This document shows, piece after piece, positions 26,128 through 36,332 of a stretch of DNA of 64,000 bases (positions within the stretch are counted from its first letter, which is position 1; every line of letters starts with the position of its first letter). The translations under genes and the position numbers were made by a program. The notes beneath the pieces are model-generated. The model made no database searches. It had not been told where the DNA came from and worked only from the letters and a program-made list of their open reading frames with translations. This stretch comes from Pseudomonadota bacterium (lineage in GTDB: Bacteria > Desulfobacterota > Desulfobulbia > Desulfobulbales > SURF-16): assembly GCA_018897105.1 (NCBI GenBank), contig JAHILF010000091.1, positions 1 to 64,000 of the forward strand, given 5' to 3'.

Positions 26128-28765
26128 TTAGGTTGCTGCGCTACCCTCCGCCAAAAAATTGTTCAAGCGATCTCGTATTTTGCGTTGATCTGAGCTTAGA
26201 GTCTCGGGAGCGATATCCATCAGCCAGGCGAGGTATTCTTGCATTACTATCTTCGCTTGGTCCTGCAGACCCTCTTGCGCCAAAATTTTGAGTAAGCTCC
26301 ACGCAGTATTCATCGTTGCCGTGTGATGTTGGCCCAATACCCGACAGCGCCTCACCAGTGCTTGCTTAAACAGTTCGCGAGCAGCCCCAAATTCACCGCT
26401 GCTCGCGAGGAAGCCCGCGAGGTTATTCATACTCCTCAGTGTTTCGGGGTGGTCCTCACCCAGTACCCGCTGACGCACCGTTAACACCTGTTCCTGAAGT
26501 TTGCACGCAGCAGAAAACTCCTTTAGATAAGCAAAGGTTACTGCGAGGTTATTCATATAACCCAGAGTGTCAGGGTGCTCGTCGCCCAGCACCCTCTTGC
26601 TCAAAGACAGCAGGTCCTCCTGCAATTGGAGTGTAGCTGAAAAATCGCCCAATTCAGCAAGTGTTAATGCGAGGTTGTTCGTAACCGTCAGTGTACAAGG
26701 ATGATCCGATCCAAAGACTCGGCGGTATCCCGCCAACGCTTGCGCATGTAATGCCTTTGCAGTGGTGAGTACCCCCATCTCCCGCATAGTTTCCCCAAGG
26801 TTATTCATATCCCTCAGGGTGTCCAAGTGCTCATCGCCCAGCACCCGCCGACTCACTGCCAGCACCTCCTCCTGCAGGAGACGCGCGCCATTTAAATCGC
26901 CCAAGGCCCGCAGGGTGGCCGCGAGGTTGTTCATGATCGTCAGGGTGTCCGGGTGCTCATCGCCCTGCACCCGCCGACGCATCGCCAGCACCTGTTCCTG
27001 CAGAGTGCGCGCGGCGGCATACGCCCCGCGCACGTAGTCATAATGAGCAATCCAAGCGCAAAGCATGCCAGTCGCCAGATCGTCATCCATGCCCACGACA
27101 AGGAAGCGGGCATGGATGATCCAGTTCACCAGCGTTGCGTGGTGGCGGATATCGTCGGCCTGCCCGGCAAGCTCGGCCGTAAGCGCCTGCACGGCCGCGG
27201 CACGCAGGGCTGCACTGCGCTCGGGGTGAACAGCGCGGAAACGCATTGTGCGCGTGACCAGGATATGGACGGTCACCGAGAAATCGGCAACCCCGGTATC
27301 CTCGGCCAGGGACTGCTCCCGGGCCTGGTGCAGGGCGAGGTCGGCGCGGTCTTGCGCATCTGAGTCGTTAATGCCGTCGGCAGCCGCCAATACCCGCGCG
27401 ACCAGACGTCTGGAAATGGGCGCGACGGCCAGCACGGCAGCCAGGCGCAGAAAGTCACGCGTCGTTTCGTTTACGTTATCGATGCTCTGCAGCAGCGTGA
27501 CGGCAATGCTGGCCTCGTGGCCGTTGGGTAACTGCCCGGCGAAACGGCGCGCCAAATCCAGGGCATCCGTATCCGGCTTGTGGAGATCGGCGAGAAACTC
27601 CGGATACGGTTTACCCTTGAGACGCGCGGCGGCCACATCCACCGCCAGGGCGTGACGCCCCAGGGCGGTGAGAATGCCGTCCACCGCGGCGGCCTCGGCG
27701 TCACTGACGGGCGGTCGTTGTTGGGTGAGCAAGCTGCGCGCTTCGGGCTCTGCCAGCACGCCCACATCCACCATACCACCCAATGCCTCGTACTCATGGC
27801 TGCGGCTGGTGAGCAGGGTCTTGCCGAGGGGATGGGGGGCGTACCAGCTTTGCAGATCCTGCATCGGCACATCCGCCGGCACGTCATCGATCACCCAGAG
27901 GAAGGGCTGGTTCTGGCGTGCAAAATGGGTATGCAACTCGCCTTCGATCTGGACCAGGCTCTTGTTTTTGATCTCCATGCCCAGCCAGGCGGCAAGGTTA
28001 CGCCACTGCTGCTCCCGCTGCTGGGTGAGCGCACCGGTGGAGGCGGTCGCGCCACTCTCAGCCGCCGTGCGCGCACTGAGCCAGAACACGCCGCCGGGAT
28101 AAGCGGTGCCGTAACGCAAAGCGTATTCCTCGGCCAGCAGGGACTTGCCCATGCCCCCGCCACCCACGAGCTGCGCCAGGGCCGTGCCCTGTCGGAGCTG
28201 GCCGATGACAGTCTGGCCGCGCCAGAGTGCGTCATGTATCTGCCACATATGACGCAACCGCCCCACGAAACGCGCCGAACCGGTGGGCGTGTTGGGAAAC
28301 CAGGAGGGGGTGACAAGCGGCCGGATGTCGCCGAGGGCGCCTGTCACTTCCCGCACCTGGGCCGCGATGCGCGTGGCGAGCTTGTCATAACTGGCTTGAT
28401 CATCCATGGCCGGGGCGCTGAGGTAATGCTGATCCCTCAGGCAGGGCGATGTGATCAGGCTTGGTTTCCGGATTGACGATGAGCACCCGCCGGCGCGGAT
28501 CACCAATATGCTGCGCGGCGAGGTAGGCGATGGTGAGTTCCCATTGACAGGGGCGGGAAAGCGGATAGACAGAAGAATACCATGCCAGAACCGCCTTGCT
28601 CTGCGCCAGGCATTCAGTGATCGTGGCTGTGACGGCGGCAAAGTCTTCGATCTCGCTCTCGTCGATCCACACCTTAAGTCCCAAGCCACGCAAGCGATCC
28701 GCTAGCGGACGCACATGCTGGGCATCCAGGCGCCGGTAACTTATGAACAGGTCATACGGAGGCAT
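26128..28765 (-). pseudogene. TIR - NB-ARC - TPR (NLR-like) gene split by one frameshift
   Basis: From ATG 28765 a TIR domain reads PPYDLFISYRRLDAQHV with the NADase-type glutamate Glu76 in CQWELTIAYLAA. Around 28440 the frame changes by one: the first frame stops at 28400 while the next continues DQHYLSAPAMDDQASYDKL and runs to 26128. The second part has a P-loop (VGGGGMGKSLLAEEY), a Walker B-like FLWVIDDVP and TSRSHEY, all of an NB-ARC STAND ATPase. Winged-helix-like sequence and about seven 42-residue kinesin-light-chain-type TPRs (EQVLAMRRRVQGDEHPDTL pattern) follow. Both halves look well conserved, so the lesion is recent, a sequencing indel, or programmed frameshifting. Functionally it would be the ligand sensor of the island. 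Confidence 0.82.
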
Positions 28766-28813
28766 GCGTGTGTTTTTTCAGTGCTCGTTTTTACTTGGTA
28801 GTGACAAGGCTCA

Positions 28814-30802
28814 CTAAAGATTTCCAGTGTCGAGCCAATAGACTCTCCCGGTCCTGCGCTTCACTTCGTTGTACATATGCGCCGTCCCCCCAGGCCCATC
28901 GCCGCCTTCGCCATTCCATAGGCAGACGAAGCGCACCTTGTCCACGCCGCAGGCAAGCGCGGTGTAGAGCAGCCAAAGATTGCAGCGCTCGTAAGGGTAG
29001 CCTGGTTCGGCCTGCGGCGGCGGCTCACCCAGCTCTTCCGGTGCGGAACGAATGGGAGCGGCGAGTTTGGCCTTCGCATCGAGGTAGCGCTGGCGCCAGA
29101 ACTCACAACCACGCACCACGGATTTGTCGATGAAATCCGGTTCGCGAAACGGCTGCAGCCAGTGCACTTTCACGCCCCGCTGCTGGCAGGCCTCGGTGAA
29201 CAACAGGTCGCCACCGCAGGCGCCCTGGGTAAGAGCGAGATCGTCCGGGCCGGCGCCGAGCTGGTCCAGCGCTTCGGCAATCTTCTGCGCGGCGATGGGT
29301 TCTTTCCTGGCGGGGAAGCGTGGTGGGATACGACCAGGCACGTCGATCATGTGGCCGCTGAACAGAAACACCTGGCGCGGTTGCCAGCGGTCCACGGGCT
29401 GGGTGAGTTTTTGCAGTGCACGATCAAAGGTGGCGAGGCCGGTATCGACGTTTTCCGGTTGAAAACCCAGATCCTTGAGCAATTGCAGTTGCGCCCGGCT
29501 GGAACTGAGCGCGAACCAGTCCTTGTCGTTCTTGGCGATGGCCTCCTTGTAGGCGGCCTTGACGGTATCCGGCGTGCCGACCAGCACTTCAAGATCGCCG
29601 ATGGTCGCGAGGGACCAGAAGCGTTGATGCTCGTCAGGCTCGCACTCCGCGGCGAACCTGACCGCGCCGGCCATGGCGGCCATCTCGCGGTCGTAGCGCG
29701 TGTCGTGGGTGAGGAGGTGGCGGTGCAAGTGCATCAGGGTGAGCGCATTGATGCCGGAGTAGTAGTGGCCGGGGTTGTGCCGATAGCCCTTGGCGTAGCT
29801 GTCGATCGCGGCGCGCAGCAGGACATCTTCGTAGGCCGCTTCATCCCGCATTTCTTCGGGCGTTTTATCGGGCTGGCGCCAGGCGGCGGTCCACGCATCT
29901 TTATCTACACGGCCCAGCAACGCCCAGGTTTCCGGGTCGTTAGGGTGGTTTTTTAATATGTTGCGGTAATGCTCACGCGCACGGTCCAAGGTATGGACTG
30001 GATCGCCGTCCGCACCCAAGCGCTGCAGACAGATGCCCTTCTCGCGAAGACCTTTCAGGTTGCCCGGGTCGATCGCCAATCCGCATTCGAGTTGTTCCAG
30101 CGCAAAGTCGAAGCGCTCGGCCTTGCGCAAAGCCTCACCCGCTCTGATCCAAGCCTCTGAGCGGAACGCGGCCACCGGGGCTTCGTCCACGAGCACCAGC
30201 ACATCACCGATATGCCCCGCCTTGCGCGCCAAGATAATGCGATCTTCCCAGGCATCGTGCTGCGCCCAGAACTCACGCACCTCGCCGATACGAAGAGATT
30301 TCCAGTCCGGCTCCTGCAAATTAGGCATCAACTGATACACCGGGCTTACCTTGCGTCCGTGCCAAGACTCCAGCGTTGCCTTGGCCATTTCGGTTAGATG
30401 GAGTTTGTCGTTTTCCAGCGTGGTGGGATCCGGCCCCCCGGCTCTGATGCTGTAGCGCAACTTGCGATCGGTATAGAGATCGAAGGCGGTTGCCACTCTC
30501 CCGCCGCTGATCAGCACTACACCACGGGCACGCAGTGCATGGCGTACACCCAGTTCGTACCAGACATTGGGGTTGTCGAGGGTGAGATCGGCCAGCACCA
30601 AATCGGCGATCAGCAACTCCTGGAACATGTCGGTGCGAATGTCGCCGGCGCGCTCTTCTTCGTCCGCGCGAAAGACGTCCAGACCTGCTGATTCAAGTGC
30701 TGGCTTGATCAGTTCGGTATAGACACGATTGAAATCGATATCGTTGCCCTGGCGATCCTTCTTTACACCGAAAGGCATGGCGACAAAGGCGTGCAGTTTC
30801 AT
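28814..30802 (-). CDS. TIR-like/deoxyribosyltransferase-fold - DUF4071 (TRAFs-binding) - SLOG-like protein
   Basis: 662 residues, first gene of the island operon. The N-terminal domain (1-115: HAFVAMPFG, DMFQELLIADLVLADLTLDN, then Glu83 in NPNVWYELGVRHAL) has the nucleoside 2-deoxyribosyltransferase/TIR-like pattern, with the Glu where such folds act on N-glycosidic bonds. The centre (about 175-460) is helical TPR-like sequence of the DUF4071 or MAP3K TRAFs-binding type. The C-terminus (about 475-660: FLFSGHMIDVPGR, TQGACGGDLLFTEACQQRGV) looks like a SLOG/Rossmann nucleotide-binding domain; that last call is by pattern only. The start at 30802 was taken for AAGGTG upstream. It might sense or degrade a nucleotide such as NAD+. 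Confidence 0.78.
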   Translation of the reverse strand: MKLHAFVAMPFGVKKDRQGNDIDFNRVYTELIKPALESAGLDVFRADEEERAGDIRTDMFQELLIADLVLADLTLDNPNVWYELGVRHALRARGVVLISGGRVATAFDLYTDRKLRYSIRAGGPDPTTLENDKLHLTEMAKATLESWHGRKVSPVYQLMPNLQEPDWKSLRIGEVREFWAQHDAWEDRIILARKAGHIGDVLVLVDEAPVAAFRSEAWIRAGEALRKAERFDFALEQLECGLAIDPGNLKGLREKGICLQRLGADGDPVHTLDRAREHYRNILKNHPNDPETWALLGRVDKDAWTAAWRQPDKTPEEMRDEAAYEDVLLRAAIDSYAKGYRHNPGHYYSGINALTLMHLHRHLLTHDTRYDREMAAMAGAVRFAAECEPDEHQRFWSLATIGDLEVLVGTPDTVKAAYKEAIAKNDKDWFALSSSRAQLQLLKDLGFQPENVDTGLATFDRALQKLTQPVDRWQPRQVFLFSGHMIDVPGRIPPRFPARKEPIAAQKIAEALDQLGAGPDDLALTQGACGGDLLFTEACQQRGVKVHWLQPFREPDFIDKSVVRGCEFWRQRYLDAKAKLAAPIRSAPEELGEPPPQAEPGYPYERCNLWLLYTALACGVDKVRFVCLWNGEGGDGPGGTAHMYNEVKRRTGRVYWLDTGNL

Positions 30803-31348
30803 ACACTCACCTTTTCTTTCCCTTAACCACCCCATGCACTGGTTCAGGCCTATCTCAACCGGGCCAATGGCATTACGGCAATCCGGGCGACGTTAACCAA
30901 AAGAACAAACGTTTGCAAACCAAAAGGTCCCATACCTCATCTAGCGTCAAAATTGACCATGTCTGCCGCTATCCTAACAATCTCGTACAATGAGATTCGT
31001 GTTGTGTAAATAGGGTAAATTGTCGCACCTCTGCGTTGAAGACTGGATTCCGCATGTATCCAAAAAAGACGATAATAGGTTGTGGTTATTGTATTAATAC
31101 CTTAAAGAAATTATAAAAAAAGTGAATACTCCCCCGGATGCATGAATTTGATGGGCGGCTTACACGCAGATCCGTTAATCAAGGCTCTTGAGGTTCTTTT
31201 CGGTGATGTGGAATGAGACAGGGCATAACAACTTTTGAGCATCAAAGCGCAAAACGCCTTTTGCCGGAATGAGAATTTCATTCCAGCAGATATTATGCCT
31301 TATTCTGCCACATCACCAGGCCACAAATATCATATCGAATTGAGCCGT
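30803..31348. other. Intergenic region upstream of the island operon
   Basis: About 545 bases with no credible gene. It holds a 10-bp perfect palindrome CAAACGTTTG (30907-30916) and a small hairpin AATCTC-N7-GAGATT (30978-30996), both candidates for operators of the minus-strand island operon. I could not find a convincing -35/-10 pair. The composition drops to AT-rich past about 30950, marking the island edge. Confidence 0.45.
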
Positions 31349-31765
31349 TCAGCGGATATGACAAAGTTTGCAGAGATAAGTGCCCTTGTCCTCAACCACC
31401 GTATGATAGGCAATGTTGTTGGCCACGTCATGGCAGGAGACACAGGTTATCTTGTCGTCCTCCAGTTTGATAAGCCCCTTCTTTCTGAGTTCCTTGATGG
31501 GGATATATTCCTTTTCTTTGCCGCGGGGCGGATATTTCTTGGCAATCGGATGGGAGGTTTCCGGATCGATCGAGCAATTTTTCGAGCAACGGCTGTTGGA
31601 CTCACCTTCCTCTCCGTAATGACAGTCAATACATTTTTGGGCATCCTCGGATTCAACCAGGAATTTATAATGGACCACCTGCCTGGCATGCAGCGGATAC
31701 GCACCCATCAGCACCAGACCTGCCATTATCAGTATCATGGCAAATTTCCTGCCGGAACTTATCAT
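31349..31765 (-). CDS. Triheme c-type cytochrome, periplasmic
   Basis: A signal peptide (FAMILIMAGLVLMGAYPLHA) is followed by about 115 mature residues with three CXXCH heme sites: CIDCH, CVSCH and CKLCH (the last four residues from the C-terminus). An extra CSKNC pair is present but lacks the His. It is a small periplasmic electron carrier. The start at 31765 has GGAGGG upstream and gives a clean signal peptide; the longer reading to 31855 does not. No partner dehydrogenase is adjacent; the next gene is an RND pump. Confidence 0.87.
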   Translation of the reverse strand: MISSGRKFAMILIMAGLVLMGAYPLHARQVVHYKFLVESEDAQKCIDCHYGEEGESNSRCSKNCSIDPETSHPIAKKYPPRGKEKEYIPIKELRKKGLIKLEDDKITCVSCHDVANNIAYHTVVEDKGTYLCKLCHIR

Positions 31766-31974
31766 TTCAGTCCCTCCTTTCATGTCATTTTGCAATCTGC
31801 AAACAGTTTCATTATCAGTGACGTAAACTTTATGACCTGCAGTATCATGGAGCATACTTATACGTTACCATATCTCATTGCCGCTTGCATACTCAGGCGC
31901 AATTAAAAAGTTAGGAGTCCAAGGAAACAGGCCCCGATTTTTCCCACTTACCTCTTCATGCTGACTCAAAAATT

Positions 31975-34900
31975 TCACTTATCCGTTTCTTCTTCGTCCG
32001 CCAGCGGGCACTTACGGTTTTGGAAAAATTCGAAATAGAGCAGAGGCACGGCAACCAGCGTCAGGGCGGTGGCCGCCACCGCGCCGAACATCATGGCAAT
32101 GGCCAATCCCTGGAAGATCGGATCAAATATCATGACAAACGAGCCCACCACCACCGCCAGGGCCGTCAGCACAATGGGCCGCAGTCGCACCGCACCGGCC
32201 GTGATCAGGGCAGTACGCAACGAGCCGCTGCTCAGCCACTCCATCTGGACAAAATCCACCAGCAGCACGGAGTTGCGGACAATAATACCGGACAGGGCGA
32301 TAAAGCCGATCATGGAGGTGGCGGTGAAAAAGGCGCCGAACAGCCAGTGCCCCGGCAGAATGCCCACCAGGGTCAGGGGAATGGGGGCCATGATTACGAG
32401 GGGGGTGACAAAGCTGCGGAACCAGGCCACCACCAGGATATAGATCAACACCAGCACCGCGGCAAAGGCCATGCCCAGATCACGGAATACCTCATAGGTA
32501 ATCTGCCATTCACCATCCCACTTCATGGCGTACTTGGTCTCCAGCCATGGCTGCTCGGCTGAATACTGCTGCAGTTCATAGCCCTCCTTCAGGGGGATCT
32601 GCGCTACCCGGTCCTTCATCTCCAGGATGGCGTAAACCGGACTTTCTATGGCCCCTGCCACATCACCGATGACATAGGTGACCCTTTTCAGATTCTTATG
32701 ATAAATGGTCTTATTTTCCACGCCCTGGCTGATGCGCACCAATGCGGCAAGAGGAATAAGGGAACCATCGGCGGCCGGCACGGTCACCTCCTGCAAAGCC
32801 GCAATGCCTGCCCGCTCAGGCAGCGAGGCGCGCAGCATCAGCTCAACCGGTTCCTTCTCATTTTCATAATGCACCAGGCCTGCCGGGGTGCCATTAAGCG
32901 CCATACGCAGACTCTGGGCAACCAGCGTCGTGCTGATGCCATGGTATGCCGCCTTTTCCTTGTCCACGGCAAAGGTGAATTTGGTCTGATCATCCTCCAC
33001 GAACCAGTCCACATCAACCACCCCGTCGGTGGTCTCGAAAATGTTTCTGATCTCTCTGGCTATCTCAACCTGCCCCGCTGTATCCGGTCCATAGACCTCG
33101 GCCACCAAGGTACTGAGCACCGGCGGACCAGGGGGAATTTCCACCACCTTGATGCGGGCACCATAACGGTCGCCGATCTCCTTGAGCGGGGGGCGCAGCC
33201 TTTTGGCCAAATCATGGCTCTGCATTTTCCGCTGGCCCTTGCCGACGAAATTGACCTGAATATCCGCCACGTTGCTGCCCTGACGTAGAAAATAATGGCG
33301 CACCAGACCGTTGAAGTTGTAAGGCGCGGCTGTGCCGACGTAGGTCTGAAAATCAGTCACCTCCGGCACGGTCTGCAGATAGTCGCCCAGCTCCCGCGCC
33401 AGGGCGGCGGTTCTCTCCAGGCTCACCCCTTCCCGCATATCGATGATAACCTGCACTTCGCTCTTATTGTCAAAAGGCAGCATCTTGACGGTTACGCCCT
33501 TAAAGGGCACCAGCAGTATGGACAGAAAAAGAAGGACGGCGACAATGACCAGCATGAGCACTCTTTTGCCGCGGTGATCGAGCAGCGGACCGAGTATCCG
33601 CTCATACAGATCATGCAGACGGCTGGTTTCCTGTTCCCCCGGCGCATCGCTTTTCACATTCTTCAGCACCTTGTAACTGAGCCAGGGGCTGACGATAAAG
33701 GCCACCAGCAGGGAAAAAAGCATGGCAGCCGAAGCGCCCACCGGGATGGGCCGCATATAGGGTCCCATAAGTCCCCGCACAAAGGCCATGGGTAGCAGGG
33801 CAAAGATGACGGCAAAGGTTGCCAGAATCGTGGGGCTTCCCACCTCATCAACCGCCTGTACGGCGGTGCGCGTGCTGACACCGTGCAGCTTGAAATGGCG
33901 GTGGATATTCTCCACCACCACGATGGCATCATCCACCAGAATACCGATGGAGAAAATCAGGGCGAACAGAGTGACCCTGTTTAACGTATAACCGTAGAGA
34001 TAGTTGATCAGCAGGGTAAGAGCCAGGGTCACGGGAACCGCCACGGCCACCACCAGTGACTCGCGCCAGCCCAGGGTGAGGGCCATGAGGATGATTACCG
34101 AGATGGTGGCGATGAGCATATGATCCAGCAGCTCATTTGACTTCTCTTTAGCTGTCTCGCCGTAATTGCGGGTAACCGTCACCTGGATATCGCTGGGCAG
34201 GATGCCGCCGCGCAGCTTGTCGATCTTCGCCAGCGCCTCGCTGGCCACCGTACTGGCGTTTGCCCCTTTTTTCTTGGATATGGCGATGGTCACCGCCTCC
34301 CGGGGAGCGGCAAGCGACGGCATATTCTTGTCAGCCGCCGCCGGGCCGCTGTTCATGAACACATAATCAGCAGGCTCCTCCGGCCCGTCAAAAAGATCGG
34401 CCACCTCCCGCAGGTAGATGGGTTTGCCGTCCGCCACCGCAACCACCACCCGGCCCACCTCTTCAATATTTGCCAGAAAGCCCCCGGTTTCAACCAGGAA
34501 CTCTTCATTGTTTGACGGGAATGCGCCGGAAGGGAGCACGAAATTGGCCTGCTGCAGGGTCTGTATGATCTGCACGGCCGGGATGTGGTAGGCCCTGAGC
34601 CGGGCCGGGTCAAGGTTGACCCGCACCTGTCGTTTTTGTCCGCCGATCACAGAGAACTCCGAGACATTCATGTCCTTCTTCAGTTCGTCGGCCACCTCCA
34701 CGGCTACGCGCCGCAGTTCATAGCCGGAATACTGCCCCTTTTCATTCCACAGGGTCAGGGTCAGGATCGGCACATCGTCAATGGATTTGGGCTTGACCAG
34801 GGGCTGGGACACCCCGGCGGGAATCCGGTCATAATGGGACATGAGCTTGGTGTGCAGGTTAACGAGACTCTTCTCCATGTCCTCGCCCACATAGAAGCGG

Positions 34901-35196
34901 ACAATGGTCAGGTTCATGCCGGGCTTGACAATGGAATAGATATATTCCACTCCCTTGATCTCCCATAGAAACTTCTCCATGGGCTTGGTGACGCGCTCTT
35001 CCACCTCCTTGGCCGTTGCCCCGGGATAGGTGACAATGACATCTATCATGGGCACGACAATCTGCGGCTCCTCTTCCCGGGAGGTAACGAGCAAGGCAAA
35101 AACGCCGAGCAGCAGGGAGGCGAGCACGATGAGCGGCGTCAGCTTTGATTTGATGAACGCCTTGGCGATGACGCCGGAAATGCCGATATCTTTCAT
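31975..35196 (-). CDS. RND efflux transporter, permease subunit
   Basis: Proton-driven inner-membrane pump, 1073 residues, AcrB/HAE-1 group. TM1 is near the N-terminus ([20 protein letters not shown]), followed by the porter domain starting [21 protein letters not shown] multi-helix block lies at about 340-560 with [16 protein letters not shown] (the paired Asp of TM4) and a second at about 880-1050 with [13 protein letters not shown]. Translation is coupled to the adaptor gene (ATGA overlap at 35193-35196). The substrate is unknown. It differs from typical CzcA metal pumps but cannot be assigned finely by eye. Confidence 0.93.
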   Translation of the reverse strand: MKDIGISGVIAKAFIKSKLTPLIVLASLLLGVFALLVTSREEEPQIVVPMIDVIVTYPGATAKEVEERVTKPMEKFLWEIKGVEYIYSIVKPGMNLTIVRFYVGEDMEKSLVNLHTKLMSHYDRIPAGVSQPLVKPKSIDDVPILTLTLWNEKGQYSGYELRRVAVEVADELKKDMNVSEFSVIGGQKRQVRVNLDPARLRAYHIPAVQIIQTLQQANFVLPSGAFPSNNEEFLVETGGFLANIEEVGRVVVAVADGKPIYLREVADLFDGPEEPADYVFMNSGPAAADKNMPSLAAPREAVTIAISKKKGANASTVASEALAKIDKLRGGILPSDIQVTVTRNYGETAKEKSNELLDHMLIATISVIILMALTLGWRESLVVAVAVPVTLALTLLINYLYGYTLNRVTLFALIFSIGILVDDAIVVVENIHRHFKLHGVSTRTAVQAVDEVGSPTILATFAVIFALLPMAFVRGLMGPYMRPIPVGASAAMLFSLLVAFIVSPWLSYKVLKNVKSDAPGEQETSRLHDLYERILGPLLDHRGKRVLMLVIVAVLLFLSILLVPFKGVTVKMLPFDNKSEVQVIIDMREGVSLERTAALARELGDYLQTVPEVTDFQTYVGTAAPYNFNGLVRHYFLRQGSNVADIQVNFVGKGQRKMQSHDLAKRLRPPLKEIGDRYGARIKVVEIPPGPPVLSTLVAEVYGPDTAGQVEIAREIRNIFETTDGVVDVDWFVEDDQTKFTFAVDKEKAAYHGISTTLVAQSLRMALNGTPAGLVHYENEKEPVELMLRASLPERAGIAALQEVTVPAADGSLIPLAALVRISQGVENKTIYHKNLKRVTYVIGDVAGAIESPVYAILEMKDRVAQIPLKEGYELQQYSAEQPWLETKYAMKWDGEWQITYEVFRDLGMAFAAVLVLIYILVVAWFRSFVTPLVIMAPIPLTLVGILPGHWLFGAFFTATSMIGFIALSGIIVRNSVLLVDFVQMEWLSSGSLRTALITAGAVRLRPIVLTALAVVVGSFVMIFDPIFQGLAIAMMFGAVAATALTLVAVPLLYFEFFQNRKCPLADEEETDK

Positions 35197-36317
35197 TGCC
35201 CTTTATCCCCTTGCAGCAGACCTCCGTCCACCGCCCTGTCCACGCCGCCGGTTATCACTTTTTCACCCGGCTGCAGCCCGGCAAGGATCTCCTTTTTATC
35301 GCCGTACACTTTGCCCAGACGAACAAGACGATAAGTGATGACATTGTTGCCGTCCACGGTATACACCCCGTTTAACTGCCCTTTTTCGACAATAATCTCC
35401 ATGGGCAGCAGGATGGTAGAGCGCTTGCCCACCGGAATGCGCACATTGGCATACATGCCGCTTTGCAACCCCGGTCCCGCAACATCTATCTTGACCAGGA
35501 AATTGCGCGTTCTGGGGTCAACCGCGGGCACCACGTCGGAGATCTTGCCGGAAAGCTCCTTGCCGGTTGCCGGGATGGTGACAACAACCGGCAGCCCCGG
35601 GGCAAGGCGGTCCACCAGGGTTTCGTTCACCCCGATCTCCAGCCGGAAAGAGGAGTTGTCTTCAATGATAAACAGCGGCACACCCGGCATGGCCATGGTA
35701 CCCAGTTCGATCTGCTTGGTTTTCACCACACCGTCAACCGGCGAGGTTACCCGGGTAAAATCCTGATACACCTTGGCTTCCGCCAGACCTGCCCGAGCCC
35801 TTTTCACCATCTCCCCAAAGCGCTCATATTCAAGTTCAGCCACCTTCATGCGGGTCTCAGCCTCGTCCAATTCCTGCCTGGTCAGTGCCTTGCCGTCGAA
35901 AAGATTTTTGAAGCGGCCATAGGTGGTCTGGGCCAGCTCTTTCTGTTTCGCGGCTGCGGCCACACCGCTTTCCGCCTCGGCCAGGGCGGCCTGGGCACCA
36001 TTGATCTTCTGTCTGACATCCCGGTCATCCAAGGTAAGCAGAAGCTGTCCGGCTTTGACCGCGTCTCCTTCCTTGACCTGGAGCATGGTCACGGTGCCCA
36101 TCATGCGCGCCGCCACCACACTTTCGGTTTTCGCCTTAAACGTGGCCGAAGACTCGTAATATTCATCAACGGCTGCGGCGACGACCTCTCCAGTCTGCAC
36201 TCCGGACACCACCGGTCGTTTGACCTCGGCGGTTCCCGGACCTATTTTGTCCTGGCAACCGGCCGACAACAAGGACAAAACCGCAACGACCAACACCTTG
36301 ACTATTTTTCCTTTCAT
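35193..36317 (-). CDS. RND efflux periplasmic adaptor (membrane fusion protein)
   Basis: 374 residues. A lipoprotein-like or N-terminal hydrophobic signal ([14 protein letters not shown]) has a lipobox-type cysteine. It is followed by the first half-lipoyl motif ([27 protein letters not shown]), an alpha-hairpin (about 95-170), the second half-lipoyl ([17 protein letters not shown]) and a beta-barrel with [10 protein letters not shown]. It bridges the RND pump to TolC. ATG 36317 has GGGAG eight bases upstream; the extra TTG codon before it is ignored. It sits in the middle of a three-gene operon. Confidence 0.92.
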   Translation of the reverse strand: MKGKIVKVLVVAVLSLLSAGCQDKIGPGTAEVKRPVVSGVQTGEVVAAAVDEYYESSATFKAKTESVVAARMMGTVTMLQVKEGDAVKAGQLLLTLDDRDVRQKINGAQAALAEAESGVAAAAKQKELAQTTYGRFKNLFDGKALTRQELDEAETRMKVAELEYERFGEMVKRARAGLAEAKVYQDFTRVTSPVDGVVKTKQIELGTMAMPGVPLFIIEDNSSFRLEIGVNETLVDRLAPGLPVVVTIPATGKELSGKISDVVPAVDPRTRNFLVKIDVAGPGLQSGMYANVRIPVGKRSTILLPMEIIVEKGQLNGVYTVDGNNVITYRLVRLGKVYGDKKEILAGLQPGEKVITGGVDRAVDGGLLQGDKGQ

Positions 36318-36332
36318 CAATATTACTCCCTG

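Noticed and set aside
26600-27100. Periodic DNA repeats in the NLR-like gene, considered as a CRISPR-like array
   Set aside because: The about 126-base period corresponds to 42-residue TPR units of the protein; repeats are diverged and without uniform spacers. No CRISPR array or cas gene is in the window.
30803-31020. Possible sigma-70 promoter for the island operon
   Set aside because: TTTACA and TTGACG boxes exist but none has a convincing -10 at 16-18 bases; not reported as a feature.
32069-32562. Plus-strand frames opposite the RND permease
   Set aside because: His/Gln-rich readings typical of antisense frames in GC-rich genes; shadows of the pump gene.
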